Shown: positions 34,909 through 44,134 of the stretch, piece by piece | Layout of the letters: every line of letters starts with the position of its first letter | Numbering within the stretch: the first letter of the stretch is position 1 | The notes under the pieces: model-generated | Told to the model about the DNA's origin: nothing | Database searches by the model: none | What the model saw: the letters and a program-made list of their open reading frames with translations, nothing else | Source of the DNA: Erysipelotrichaceae bacterium | Lineage (GTDB): Bacteria > Bacillota_I > Bacilli_A > Erysipelotrichales > Erysipelotrichaceae | Reading direction: 5' to 3' | Length of the DNA: 64,000 bases | Assembly: GCA_017473265.1 (NCBI GenBank) | Contig: JAFULQ010000026.1 | Coordinates: forward strand, 62,001 to 126,000 | Position numbers and translations under genes: made by a program

Positions 34909-35487
34909 CTACCTCTTAAATAATTTATCAAACCACGTTTTTTCTTCGACTACTTCTAATACAGGAGTAAAATATAAAGAAAAATCATAGACATTTTGAT
35001 ATTTTTCATAATACGATCTACCAGCCTTGCACATACGTAAACAAAATTGTTCAATATCAATTCGAATTTCATTATCTTTAGAGTCAAAATGACAAACAGA
35101 AGTTCCACAATTTACACCTAAATGAAATTTAACTTCTTCCTCTTCATTTTGAAATCCTTTATTCTGATGCAAATATTCACAACGTAATTGCCAACATCTT
35201 TGACCACAAATATAAGGCTTATCATCAATCATAAAATAAGAGGATGCATATTCATCAAACCAACGCATATATTGCGCTCCTACATCTCTCGATGTTCTTT
35301 TTTTATAATCATATTTAATACGACCATCGCGATAACGCTTAACTAAATCAGGATACGCGATTCCTCCACAAATATCAGGAATAGTTAATGCCAACGCTAA
35401 AGCCGATTGCCAACGTTTATCTTTAATATTCATTTCTATTTCATCTATACGACTCATAAATGTAAAACTAGCATCCATAAAATCCAT
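34909..35487 (-). CDS. uncharacterised protein with RX4H motif (possible HEPN fold)
   Basis: I do not recognise a named family. The 192 residues are mainly predicted helix, with conserved-looking ALALTIPDICGG (residues 31-42), RYMRWFDEYAS-like core at 71-82 and CWQLRCEYLHQ at 98-108. The last contains R102-x4-H107, the spacing of HEPN ribonuclease motifs, which makes a HEPN-type RNA-binding or RNase fold conceivable. GAGGTG lies five bases before the ATG. It sits between the MBL hydrolase and the TIM-barrel gene with gaps under 10 bases. No antitoxin partner is evident. Confidence 0.6.
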   Translation of the reverse strand: MDFMDASFTFMSRIDEIEMNIKDKRWQSALALALTIPDICGGIAYPDLVKRYRDGRIKYDYKKRTSRDVGAQYMRWFDEYASSYFMIDDKPYICGQRCWQLRCEYLHQNKGFQNEEEEVKFHLGVNCGTSVCHFDSKDNEIRIDIEQFCLRMCKAGRSYYEKYQNVYDFSLYFTPVLEVVEEKTWFDKLFKR

Positions 35488-35496
35488 AAAAACACC

Positions 35497-36291
35497 TCAC
35501 CATTCTATTTGCAATCCTACCCCTACTTCATGTACAGGTAAAGATTTCATCATTTCTGCTTTCACCTTTAAAGATACACAGTGACATGGATAAAGTTCTG
35601 CTATTTGATTTTCTTTAAAATAAGCAATAGTATTCATACTTTGTTCATTTAAATCAAACATATGAAATCCACCAATTACACCAAGAATTCGTGTATCATT
35701 ACATACCTTTTTCGCATATTCTACAATATTACAAATCCCACTGTGTGAACATCCAGTAATTACATATAACCCTTCACGTGTTTTATATACCAATGCAGAA
35801 TCATCATATACATAATCATCTACTTTTTGATTATCCATAATTTGATAACCAATCGGTTCTTTATTTTCAAAAGAAGTCACTCTAGGAATTTCACCTAAAT
35901 ATACTAATTCCGAATTTATCCAATATGGTTCTTTAGTAAAATTACAATTCCATTTTTGTTCAAATTCAGATTTCGAATACGGAGCGCCAATATACGCTTC
36001 GTTTTTATACTTAGGTATGCAAATATCTGGATGAGTCAATATCGTAGTTTTAACACCCTCTAGATGAATCAATCCTAATGTATGATCATTATGACCATGG
36101 GATAATACGACATAATCTAATGTAGTTAAATCAATCCCCATCTTTTTGGCATTCTCTTTAAAAATATGAGAATACCCAGTATCAAATAATACTTTTTGAT
36201 TCTGTGATTCAATATAAAAACTAACTCCTGGTTCACCTAAATAATATTGATCAATATAGGTATTATTATCAACAAGTACGGTTAGTTTCAT
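35497..36291 (-). CDS. MBL-fold metal hydrolase (COG1237 type)
   Basis: A 264-residue metallo-beta-lactamase-fold protein with the complete metal motif LSHGHNDHTLG (H65, H67, D69, H70), VITGCSHSGICNIVEYA and GGFHMFD, matching the COG1237 group that includes the archaeal ribofuranosylaminobenzene phosphate synthase-like proteins. The bacterial members have no agreed reaction. The end CHCVSLKVKAEMM is usual for the group. In the accessory run 33661-39030. Confidence 0.88.
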   Translation of the reverse strand: MKLTVLVDNNTYIDQYYLGEPGVSFYIESQNQKVLFDTGYSHIFKENAKKMGIDLTTLDYVVLSHGHNDHTLGLIHLEGVKTTILTHPDICIPKYKNEAYIGAPYSKSEFEQKWNCNFTKEPYWINSELVYLGEIPRVTSFENKEPIGYQIMDNQKVDDYVYDDSALVYKTREGLYVITGCSHSGICNIVEYAKKVCNDTRILGVIGGFHMFDLNEQSMNTIAYFKENQIAELYPCHCVSLKVKAEMMKSLPVHEVGVGLQIEW

Positions 36292-36303
36292 ATGTTTATC
36301 CTC

Positions 36304-36876
36304 CTATAAATTACGATAGTTTTGTTCTTTTACTTTATGGTAGTTATCTAAATAAGCAAAAATATCTTCCATATCCTCTAATACAACAAACAAATCACGA
36401 TTTGATGGACTCATAAAATACTTTTCAATAGCTTCTTCAAGCATTTTTAATAAAGTATTGTAATAACCATTAATATTATATACCACAATTGGTTTATCAA
36501 ATTGACCTAATTGTTTTAATGTGAATGCTTCAAAGAACTCTTCAAATGTTCCTACTCCACCTGGAGTAATTACAAAAGCATCCGCATGTTCTTCTAATAA
36601 AAACTTACGTTCTCTCATAGACTCCGTATAAATGGTTTCTGTGCACTCTTTAAATAAAACACCATCTACTTTCGCAAAAAAGGTTGGTGCAATACCCAAA
36701 ATTTCACCTTTTTCAGCATATACCCCTCTAGCTGCAGCACCCATTAAACCACTAGCACCACCACCAAATACTAAACTATGCCCTCTTTTAGCCATTTCTT
36801 TTCCAAATACTTCCACTGTTTCAATATAAATATTATCAATCTTATTGCTGGCAGCACCATAAACTGCAATTTTCAT
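36304..36876 (-). CDS. LOG family protein (possible cytokinin riboside phosphoribohydrolase)
   Basis: A 190-residue Rossmann protein with GGGASGLMGAAARG and the PGGVGTFEEFFEAFT motif of the LOG family, which hydrolyses nucleoside 5'-monophosphates to base and ribose 5-phosphate. The first codon is taken as ATG 36874-36876, seven bases after GAGGA; a TTG two codons before is too close. Bacterial members probably act as nucleotide hydrolases in salvage. Confidence 0.9.
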   Translation of the reverse strand: MKIAVYGAASNKIDNIYIETVEVFGKEMAKRGHSLVFGGGASGLMGAAARGVYAEKGEILGIAPTFFAKVDGVLFKECTETIYTESMRERKFLLEEHADAFVITPGGVGTFEEFFEAFTLKQLGQFDKPIVVYNINGYYNTLLKMLEEAIEKYFMSPSNRDLFVVLEDMEDIFAYLDNYHKVKEQNYRNL

Positions 36877-36887
36877 TTTCAATTCCT

Positions 36888-37658
36888 CTACTTTCCAAAT
36901 TCATATATATGATACATAGAACTCGCTGTTTTCCCAGCATATAGTGTCTTAAACAACCATTGATCTTTAGATGGTAATTGCTCAATATATGCTGTTGGAG
37001 TCATTTCTAATTCTTGTATATATTGTAATTGTTCATTTTCCAAATATTTTGGATTATCTAAACCATAGACTGTATGAACACCAACATCATTGATTGGATT
37101 TTTATACTTTGAAGCTTTAGCCGCAAACTCACTATACACATCCACTAAAATTTGAACTTTTTCAAAACAATTTGTTAATTCTTTAAATAATTGTTTGCAC
37201 TCATCATTGGTTAGATACATACTGATACCTTCCATCACTACAAGTGCTTTACTACAGTTAATATTGTTTAACCATGAAGTATCTCTAACATCACTAGCTA
37301 CCATATGATAGGTATTACTTTCCAAAAAGTATTTCTTTCTTTCAAGAACTACCTCTTCAAAATCAACATCGTACCATTGACACTTTGCATTCACTCTATA
37401 TGCGCGACTATCTAAACCACATCCTAAATGTAATACTACAGTATCTTCATTAACATGTCTTTTTACCCATTCATCAAAAACTTTAGCACGCATTGCCATG
37501 TAATAAGCTAACCATTTGGATTTTGATTTCCCTTTCAATGGAATTTGACATTGTTTCCAAATTTCAACTGCTTTATCATCCTTTAATAAAACCTGATTTT
37601 CAGTTACATAAGCTTTTCCATATAATGGAATATATAACGTTTGATTTACATTATTCAT
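36888..37658 (-). CDS. leucine carboxyl methyltransferase-like SAM methyltransferase
   Basis: A 256-residue methyltransferase of the LCM/PPM-like (Tcmp) family. SAM-binding motifs are VVLHLGCGLDSRAYRV, WYDVDFEEVVLERKKYF and ALVVMEGISMYLT. The family methylates carboxyl groups of small molecules or proteins; the target here is not known. It overlaps the upstream FAD oxidoreductase gene by 8 bases. Confidence 0.88.
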   Translation of the reverse strand: MNNVNQTLYIPLYGKAYVTENQVLLKDDKAVEIWKQCQIPLKGKSKSKWLAYYMAMRAKVFDEWVKRHVNEDTVVLHLGCGLDSRAYRVNAKCQWYDVDFEEVVLERKKYFLESNTYHMVASDVRDTSWLNNINCSKALVVMEGISMYLTNDECKQLFKELTNCFEKVQILVDVYSEFAAKASKYKNPINDVGVHTVYGLDNPKYLENEQLQYIQELEMTPTAYIEQLPSKDQWLFKTLYAGKTASSMYHIYEFGK

Positions 37659-39030
37659 TTATAACCTCTTTTGCTATTTTTCTAGCAACATACACACCAC
37701 TAGCACTCGCATGACTTAAAGAATGCGTCACACCAGAACAATCTCCAATAACAAATAAACCTTTATGTTTAGTCTCTAAATTATTATCAATATCTACTTG
37801 CATATTATAAAATTTCACTTCAACTCCATACAATAAAGTATCATCACTAGCAGTTCCTGGAGCCACTTTATCTAAAGCATAAATCATTTCAATAATATCA
37901 TCTAACTGACGTTTAGGAATAACTAAAGCCAAATCACCTGGAGTTGCTTTTAATGTTGGAGTTAAAAAAGATCCATCAATACGATGTTGATTGGAACGTT
38001 GGCCACGAATTAAGTCACCAAATCGTTGTACAATAACTCCACCACCCAACATATTTGACAATTTCGCAATACTTTCCCCATACTCATTAGAACTCTTAAA
38101 AGGTTCTGTAAACTTATTGGAAACCAATAAAGCAAAATTGGTATTTGTTGTATATTTAGAAGGATCATTATATGAATGACCATTTACCGTTACAATACCA
38201 TTCGTATTTTCACTTACTACGACACCCTTAGGATTCATACAGAACGTTCGCACTTTATCTTGATATTTTTTTGTACGATACACAATTTTACTTTCATATA
38301 ATTCATCAGTTAAATGTGAAAACACATCACTAGGAATTTCTACACGTACACCAATATCCACACGATTGGATTTAGTAGGAATATCTAAAGATTCACAAAT
38401 ATTTTGCATCCATTTAGATCCACTTCTTCCCGTAGACACAATACAATATGTACTAGTATAAGATTTATCCTTACTTACAATTTCATAACCACCCTCAATT
38501 TTATGAATGGTATCTACTTTTGTATTGAAATAGAAATCTACATGTTCGTGCAAACGATTATATAGATTTTCCAAAACAATATAATTAACATCCGTACCCA
38601 AATGACGAACTTGCGCATCCAATAAATGCAAATCATTTTGTAAACACAATTTCTTTAAATGAGAGTTTGCTGTAGAATACAACTTTGTATCCTTTCCACC
38701 ATACTCACAATTAATCGCATCTACATATTGCATTAAAGCAATCGCTTCATCTTTTCCAACATATTCATATAAATTACCACCAAATTGGTTCGTAATATTA
38801 TATTTTCCATCACTAAAAGCTCCAGCTCCCCCAAAACCATTCATAATTCCACATGTTTGGCAATGGATACAACTTTTAATTTTCTTACCATCAATCGGAC
38901 ATTTACGCTTATCTAATGCATTTCCAATTTCAAAAACAGCAATTTTTAAACGATTATTAAGTTTTAATAATTCATAACTAGCAAATATACCACCTGGACC
39001 TGCTCCAATAATAATTACATCATAATTCAT
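37651..39030 (-). CDS. FAD-dependent oxidoreductase with cysteine cluster
   Basis: A 459-residue protein with the FAD dinucleotide fold VIIIGAGPGGIFASYEL at the N-terminus and a second flavin motif GLFVIGDCSG at the end (ALSHAS-type tail). Residues C44, C54, C57 and C60 form a Cx9CxxCxxC pattern after the FAD site and could bind iron-sulfur or zinc. It belongs to the broad NAD(P)/FAD-dependent dehydrogenase group often annotated as uncharacterised. Start ATG at 39028-39030 with GAGGTG upstream. First gene of the accessory run leading to recG. Confidence 0.85.
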   Translation of the reverse strand: MNYDVIIIGAGPGGIFASYELLKLNNRLKIAVFEIGNALDKRKCPIDGKKIKSCIHCQTCGIMNGFGGAGAFSDGKYNITNQFGGNLYEYVGKDEAIALMQYVDAINCEYGGKDTKLYSTANSHLKKLCLQNDLHLLDAQVRHLGTDVNYIVLENLYNRLHEHVDFYFNTKVDTIHKIEGGYEIVSKDKSYTSTYCIVSTGRSGSKWMQNICESLDIPTKSNRVDIGVRVEIPSDVFSHLTDELYESKIVYRTKKYQDKVRTFCMNPKGVVVSENTNGIVTVNGHSYNDPSKYTTNTNFALLVSNKFTEPFKSSNEYGESIAKLSNMLGGGVIVQRFGDLIRGQRSNQHRIDGSFLTPTLKATPGDLALVIPKRQLDDIIEMIYALDKVAPGTASDDTLLYGVEVKFYNMQVDIDNNLETKHKGLFVIGDCSGVTHSLSHASASGVYVARKIAKEVINE

Positions 39031-39074
39031 ATTGTAAAACACCTCATCAATACTTATAGTTTATCATATTCCAA

Positions 39075-39099
39075 AGAAAAAGACTCATTAAGAGTCTTT
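39075..39099 (-). terminator. terminator after the ABC ATPase gene
   Basis: On the minus strand AAAGACTC-ttaat-GAGTCTTT is followed by TTCTTT. The stop codon of the ATPase overlaps the first arm. Confidence 0.85.
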
Positions 39100-39895
39100 A
39101 TTTTGATAGCATCATACGGTCATTTGCAAATTCTTCACCACTTGCTTGTTCAAATTTAATTAACAAATCTTCAACCGTTAAATTTTTCTTTTCTTCACCT
39201 TGTACATCATAGATAATTCTACCTTCATGCATCATAATTAAACGATTACCAATGGCAATGGCATCACGCATATTATGGGTAACCATCAAGGCTGTTAAAT
39301 GTTGTTCTTCAACAATTTCTTTTGTTAACTCAAGTACTGCTTTTGCCGTTTTAGGATCTAATGCTGCTGTATGTTCATCTAGAAGTAACAATTTCGGTTT
39401 CTTTAATGTAGCCATCAACAAAGTTAAAGCTTGTCTTTGACCACCACTTAATAAGCCAACCTTATCACTCATACGATTTTCTAAATTCAATCCTAAGCGA
39501 TGTAAAGCCTTCTGCAAATCTTCCTTCTCATCTTTACGAACACCCCAACCAAGGCCTCTTTTTTGCCCTCTACGATTAGCAAATGCTAAATTTTCTTGAA
39601 TCTCCATATCCGCAGCAGTACCCATCATTGGATCTTGGAAAACACGACCAATTGTACGAGCACGTTTATATTCAGGTTGCAAAGATAAATTTTCATTATC
39701 CAAAACAATAGTACCACTATCAATTGGATATACTCCCGCAATCATATTTAACATCGTACTTTTACCAGCACCATTACCACCAATAATAGTAACAAAATCA
39801 CCTTCATTTAATGTCAAAGTAATATCCTTTAACGCTTTTTTCTCATTAATCGTATTTGGATTAAATGTTTTACTCACATGTTTAATTTCTAACAT
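39098..39895 (-). CDS. ABC transporter ATP-binding protein (TrpXYZ-like)
   Basis: ATPase of an importer in the inner membrane. The 265 residues have Walker A IIGGNGAGKSTMLN, signature LLSGGQRQALTLL, Walker B LLLLDEHTAALDP and the switch histidine VTHNM. The three genes 39098-41811 are in the order binding protein, permease, ATPase. The cognate family imports tryptophan or tyrosine in some Firmicutes. ATG 39893-39895 is chosen, three codons into the open frame. Confidence 0.92.
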   Translation of the reverse strand: MLEIKHVSKTFNPNTINEKKALKDITLTLNEGDFVTIIGGNGAGKSTMLNMIAGVYPIDSGTIVLDNENLSLQPEYKRARTIGRVFQDPMMGTAADMEIQENLAFANRRGQKRGLGWGVRKDEKEDLQKALHRLGLNLENRMSDKVGLLSGGQRQALTLLMATLKKPKLLLLDEHTAALDPKTAKAVLELTKEIVEEQHLTALMVTHNMRDAIAIGNRLIMMHEGRIIYDVQGEEKKNLTVEDLLIKFEQASGEEFANDRMMLSK

Positions 39896-39904
39896 CGAAA
39901 ACAC

Positions 39905-40822
39905 CTACCCTTCAATATGCGCCTTATAACGAGCATTTTGATTACGCTTTTCCAACATAACAGGAACCGTTAAAGCAATCGCAACTAATACAGCCGTTAA
40001 TAATTTTAAATCATCTGTACTCAATCCCATTTGTAAAACCATAGCCACAACCACACGATACAAAATAGAACCCACAACAATCGTAGATAAACGAACCATA
40101 AAATTACGACGCTTACCACAAACGACTTCACCAATAATAATAGAAGCCAAACCAATAACAATGGCACCAGTACCCTGTTTAACATCCGCATAACCTTGAG
40201 ATTGCGTAACTAAAGCACCACTTAAAGCAACTAAACCATTGGCAATCATAAAACCTAACATCTTGGTAGTTTTGGTATTTACACCTAAAGACTCTACCAT
40301 ACGTTCATTATTACCCGTTGCACGTATAGCTGAACCAATTTCCGTACCATAAAACCAATACATACAAGCAACTAGCAATACAATTAATACAACACCAATT
40401 ATAATTGCGACATATTGCGAAGGTAAATTTAATAATTCTTTTCCCTTAGAAAACAAAGTATCTACTTTCAATAATGGAGTGTTACTTCTACCCATAATTC
40501 GTAAATTAATAGAATACAATCCCAACTGTGTTAAAATACCAGCCAAAATAGCAGGAATTTCGCAACGAGTATGTAAAAAACCAGTAATCGCACCAGCAAG
40601 TAATCCAGCCACCAATGCAACAAGCAAAGACACAAATGGATTTAAACCATTCACTAAACAAACAGCAGCTACACAACCACCTGTTGCGAAAGAGCCATCC
40701 ACCGTCAAATCTGAAATATTTAAAATACGATATGTAGTATACACACCTAAAGCCATCACTCCCCAAAGAATCCCCTGACTGATTGCTCCAGGAATAGCCG
40801 TCAACAAACTAGAAATATCCAT
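39905..40822 (-). CDS. ABC transporter permease (TrpXYZ-like)
   Basis: A 305-residue membrane protein with eight or more hydrophobic segments of the branched-chain-type permease family (BPD_transp_2). It begins AIPGAISQGILWGVMALGVYTTYRILNISDLTVDGSFATGG, a stretch typical of permeases paired with ABC_sub_bind proteins, and carries GLASIIIGEVVCG near residue 225. It lies two bases after the binding-protein gene. Confidence 0.92.
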   Translation of the reverse strand: MDISSLLTAIPGAISQGILWGVMALGVYTTYRILNISDLTVDGSFATGGCVAAVCLVNGLNPFVSLLVALVAGLLAGAITGFLHTRCEIPAILAGILTQLGLYSINLRIMGRSNTPLLKVDTLFSKGKELLNLPSQYVAIIIGVVLIVLLVACMYWFYGTEIGSAIRATGNNERMVESLGVNTKTTKMLGFMIANGLVALSGALVTQSQGYADVKQGTGAIVIGLASIIIGEVVCGKRRNFMVRLSTIVVGSILYRVVVAMVLQMGLSTDDLKLLTAVLVAIALTVPVMLEKRNQNARYKAHIEG

Positions 40823-40824
40823 AA

Positions 40825-41811
40825 TTATTCATTTATTAAAGTCGCATTAGACATTACACTATCAGGAATCGTAATACCTAATTCACGTACAGTTTCCATA
40901 TTAATTGTTAATGTACAATCTTCTGCAGGTAAATAACCAATTGGCATATTCGCAGGATCACTTTCACCATTTAAAATTGCCACAGCCATTTCACCAGCTT
41001 TATATCCTAAATTAAAGTAAGATAATCCATAAGTAGCCACACCACCATTTGAACACATACCTTCTTCACCAACAATTGTAGGAATCTTATTTTCATTCGC
41101 AATCATTGCTACTGTAGCCATACCTTCAGCTAACAAATTATCTGTAGGAATATAAATCGCATCCACTTTACCAACTAAAGATTCAACAACAGATTGTATT
41201 TGATTCAATTCAGAAATACTAACTTCTTTAGCAGTCATACCATGTTTACTAATTGCAGTCTTTGCCATTTCCGCTTGAATAATAGAGTTATCTTCAGCAC
41301 CATTAAACAATACCGCAACAGTCTTCGCATTTGGTAAAATATCTTTTAATAATTCAATTTGTGCTTCAACAGGCGTTAAATCACTAGTACCAGTAACATT
41401 CCCACCAGGTAAAGCATTAGATTCAACCAATCCAGAATGTTCGGGATCAGTTACCGCTGTTAAAACCACAGGAATTGTATCTGTCGCATTTGCACAAGCT
41501 TGTGCCGCATTTGTCGCAATAGCTAACATTAAATCTACTTTATCATTTACAAACTTAGTCGCAATTGTTTCACAATTACTAACTTCACCTTGCGCATTTT
41601 TATAATCCACTTTTAAATTTGTATCTACTACAAAACCACCATCTTCTAAAGCTTTCATAAACCCTTCATATGATTGGTCTAAAGCAGGATGTTCAGCCAA
41701 TTGAATTACGCCAATTTTAGTCATTCCATCATCCGTATTTGAACCTTCACCACATCCGAATAAAGAAAATAATACAAATACACATATACATAAATTAAAT
41801 AGTTTCTTCAT
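40825..41811 (-). CDS. ABC transporter substrate-binding lipoprotein (TrpX-like)
   Basis: A 328-residue lipoprotein: signal peptide with lipobox ending at C20 (LFGCGEG), then KIGVIQLAEHPALDQSYEGFMKALED and IATNAAQACANATDTIPVVLTAVTDP, hallmarks of the ABC_sub_bind family to which the tryptophan-binding TrpX of streptococci belongs. GGAGGTG precedes the ATG. No T-box is present in the 140-base leader, unlike some trp transport genes, so control may be at a promoter dyad (41836-41850). Substrate, Trp/Tyr or another, is unproven. Confidence 0.9.
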   Translation of the reverse strand: MKKLFNLCICVFVLFSLFGCGEGSNTDDGMTKIGVIQLAEHPALDQSYEGFMKALEDGGFVVDTNLKVDYKNAQGEVSNCETIATKFVNDKVDLMLAIATNAAQACANATDTIPVVLTAVTDPEHSGLVESNALPGGNVTGTSDLTPVEAQIELLKDILPNAKTVAVLFNGAEDNSIIQAEMAKTAISKHGMTAKEVSISELNQIQSVVESLVGKVDAIYIPTDNLLAEGMATVAMIANENKIPTIVGEEGMCSNGGVATYGLSYFNLGYKAGEMAVAILNGESDPANMPIGYLPAEDCTLTINMETVRELGITIPDSVMSNATLINE

Positions 41812-41835
41812 AAAAACACCTCCATGAAAATCTTG

Positions 41836-41872
41836 TTACATTCAGTGTAAACTCTTTCATTTTAAGAATCAA
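41836..41872 (-). promoter_or_regulatory. promoter of ABC importer with dyad
   Basis: On the minus strand: -35 TTGATT (41867-41872), 17-base spacer, -10 TACACT (41844-41849). The -10 overlaps TTACA-ctgaa-TGTAA (41836-41850), a 5-bp inverted repeat that could be an operator. Confidence 0.45.
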
Positions 41873-41941
41873 TATTTTTCATCTATTTATACCATTGATG
41901 TTTATTATGATTATCATAGAAATTATTGATAGATAAATCTA

Positions 41942-41969
41942 ATAAAAAAATCTAGTCTTCACTAGATTT
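41942..41969 (-). terminator. terminator after CPBP protease gene
   Basis: On the minus strand AAATCTAGT-gaag-ACTAGATTT is followed by TTTT. The stop codon lies in the first arm. Ends the run from the ABC-F gene. Confidence 0.9.
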
Positions 41970-42662
41970 TCGAATATATTCCGCATACAAAATAGAGACA
42001 ACAAACAACACTAGAGATACACCAATTTGCACCTCGAAAGTATTCATTATATCTGTATTAGCAAAAACGCTTAATGCATTCATGACACCATGAGCTAAAA
42101 TACAGGCAATCAAACTCTTAGACTTATAAAATAGCATAACAGCTAAATACCCAAATGCCATTGCATACCCTACTTGGCAAACACTCGCTAAAACTTCAGC
42201 ACCACTTCCATTAAACAAATTTATGATATGTCCAATACCAAAAGTGACACTGGATACAATAATTGCCATTTTCAAGTTATCTTTACTCATTGCCTTAAAC
42301 AAGAACCCACGAAAAATCATTTCTTCTAAAAAGCCAACACAAAGCATACTGCATACATAATAGATACTTTCAGTTACTGTATATTGCAATTTAACACCAA
42401 ACCATAAATTACAAGATACCATCAACAATAATGGAAGATAATACAACAATTTCTTACTAGATATTTTAGATTTACATAATCCATATTCTGCTACTAAACG
42501 TTGAGTATATAACCATCCAAACAAAAATAAACTTAATACCAATTGAAATATTAACGTATACAATTTTGTAGAAAATCCATCAAAAATACTTGAACCTACG
42601 ATATATACAACAATCCACAAAATCGCAAACAATATTTCATTTTTCCTATATAATTTTGTCAC
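41952..42662 (-). CDS. CPBP family intramembrane glutamic endopeptidase
   Basis: A 236-residue membrane protein with about seven hydrophobic segments and the CPBP (CAAX-like, Abi) motifs: GFLEEMIFRGFLFKAM (EExxxR) and FGIGHIINLF, with a third HG motif ILAHGVMNAL. Family members cleave prenylated or other peptides in the membrane or protect against bacteriocins. Its substrate is not evident from neighbours. Confidence 0.9.
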   Translation of the reverse strand: MTKLYRKNEILFAILWIVVYIVGSSIFDGFSTKLYTLIFQLVLSLFLFGWLYTQRLVAEYGLCKSKISSKKLLYYLPLLLMVSCNLWFGVKLQYTVTESIYYVCSMLCVGFLEEMIFRGFLFKAMSKDNLKMAIIVSSVTFGIGHIINLFNGSGAEVLASVCQVGYAMAFGYLAVMLFYKSKSLIACILAHGVMNALSVFANTDIMNTFEVQIGVSLVLFVVSILYAEYIRKSSED

Positions 42663-42671
42663 ATTTTTCTC

Positions 42672-43424
42672 CTAAAGAATGTTTAGTTCTTTAAATAATA
42701 CATCTAATTCTTTTTCCCAACTAGCTTCATTATGATAACCACCAAGCATACAATGCACATAACACGTTGCACCTTTTGCTTGTAGTGCATTTGCACAAGA
42801 TAAATTAAAATTTGTCATACGCACAAAATAATCTTTATCATTTGCCTCATATTCACCAAAACTGAAATAGAATGAAGAATTCGATAAATCCTTAACACTA
42901 TGTATATCTCTCATTAATGCACTATAGCCAAATCCAAAGGCAGTAGATACACAAACACTCTTAGAATACACATCAGAATGCATACTACCACCATAAACTG
43001 CCATAAGACCACCCATAGAGCTTCCACCAACATATGTATGTTCTGCATCAGTTAAGGTAGGATATGTCGTATCAATATACGGTTTTAAATCCTCAATCAT
43101 CCATTGAAAAAACTCTTGGCCGCTAGCTTCCACTTTTCCCCAATGTCCTCTTTCAAAAGAATACGGAGAAAATTCACTCATACGATTATGTCCTTCATGA
43201 GAACATTCAATACCCACAACAATCACTTGCGCCTCACAAGCATCTAAATAGTCTTTAATGCCCCAGCTTTTACCATATGTCGCATCCGTATCATAGAACA
43301 AATTATGCCCATCAAACATATACAATACTGGAAATTGTTCTTGTTTTTTTACATCAGGAACATAAATATGTAACATACGTTCACAGTTTAAATACGGAAT
43401 TTGCACCATTTCTTTAATAATCAT
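42672..43424 (-). CDS. alpha/beta hydrolase, putative esterase
   Basis: A 250-residue enzyme of the esterase-D/IroE-like family: PVLYMFDGHNLFYDTDATYG, nucleophile elbow VGGSSMGGLMAVYGG (Ser in GSSMGG), FSFGEYEA near the acid and GGYHNEASWEKEL with the final histidine. Length is normal. No secretion signal, so it acts in the cytoplasm. In an operon with a phosphoesterase and a flavoprotein; role unknown. Confidence 0.88.
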   Translation of the reverse strand: MIIKEMVQIPYLNCERMLHIYVPDVKKQEQFPVLYMFDGHNLFYDTDATYGKSWGIKDYLDACEAQVIVVGIECSHEGHNRMSEFSPYSFERGHWGKVEASGQEFFQWMIEDLKPYIDTTYPTLTDAEHTYVGGSSMGGLMAVYGGSMHSDVYSKSVCVSTAFGFGYSALMRDIHSVKDLSNSSFYFSFGEYEANDKDYFVRMTNFNLSCANALQAKGATCYVHCMLGGYHNEASWEKELDVLFKELNIL

Positions 43425-43429
43425 ATAAG

Positions 43430-44134
43430 TTACCCCTCAATTCCATAAAAGATTCTCTGAATTGTCTTTTGTGCAGGACAACTCACATCTTCCATGTACT
43501 TTATCACTTCTTCAACAGCATATGGAACAACAAGATCCGCATACGATATACTACCATCTACTATCGTAAGAATACCACCTCTAGCAATATTCTTATCTTT
43601 ACCAGGACACCCTAAAGAACCCACATTGATAAACCAGCGATTATGATCATGTAATACACTACCTTGATGTACATGTCCATAAATTACGACTTGACTATCT
43701 ACATCCTTAAACAATGGTTCCAATTGTACAAATGTTGGTTGTTGAATCATTGGTAAATACTCTTTATCATATGCATAATGCAATAATGATATCGTTATAC
43801 CATCTATTTCAAAATCCAATCGTTTAGGTAGTGCTGCTATAAACTGTTCTGAAACGCTTGATAATTGTGCATGTTCCCACTTATGAAATTCACGCTCTTC
43901 TTCACGCATAGAATCATAATTTTTATTCAAAAAGTATAATTCATGATTTCCTAAAACACATTTCAAATTTGGAATTTGCATCATGCGTTGTACAATTTCT
44001 TCAGTATATGGTCCAATACCAATCATATCCCCTGCACAACATATAGCATCTACCTGCTCAATTTCAAAAGCCTGTAACATAGCATCTAGGGCTACTAGAT
44101 TGCTATGTACATCTGTAATAATTCCTAATCTCAT
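43430..44134 (-). CDS. metallophosphoesterase (YfcE/MJ0936-like)
   Basis: A 234-residue calcineurin-like phosphodiesterase: IITDVHSNLVALDAML (DxH), CAGDMIGIGPY (GD), VLGNHELYFL (GNHE), SLLHYAYD and IYGHVHQGSV (GHxH), all metal motifs present. Fold members hydrolyse phosphodiesters or cyclic nucleotides. It overlaps the FMN reductase gene by 4 bases. Confidence 0.9.
   Translation of the reverse strand: MRLGIITDVHSNLVALDAMLQAFEIEQVDAICCAGDMIGIGPYTEEIVQRMMQIPNLKCVLGNHELYFLNKNYDSMREEEREFHKWEHAQLSSVSEQFIAALPKRLDFEIDGITISLLHYAYDKEYLPMIQQPTFVQLEPLFKDVDSQVVIYGHVHQGSVLHDHNRWFINVGSLGCPGKDKNIARGGILTIVDGSISYADLVVPYAVEEVIKYMEDVSCPAQKTIQRIFYGIEG

Noticed and set aside
41812-41951. T-box or riboswitch before the ABC importer
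   Set aside because: The gap is too short and lacks the T-box sequence and specifier-loop structure.
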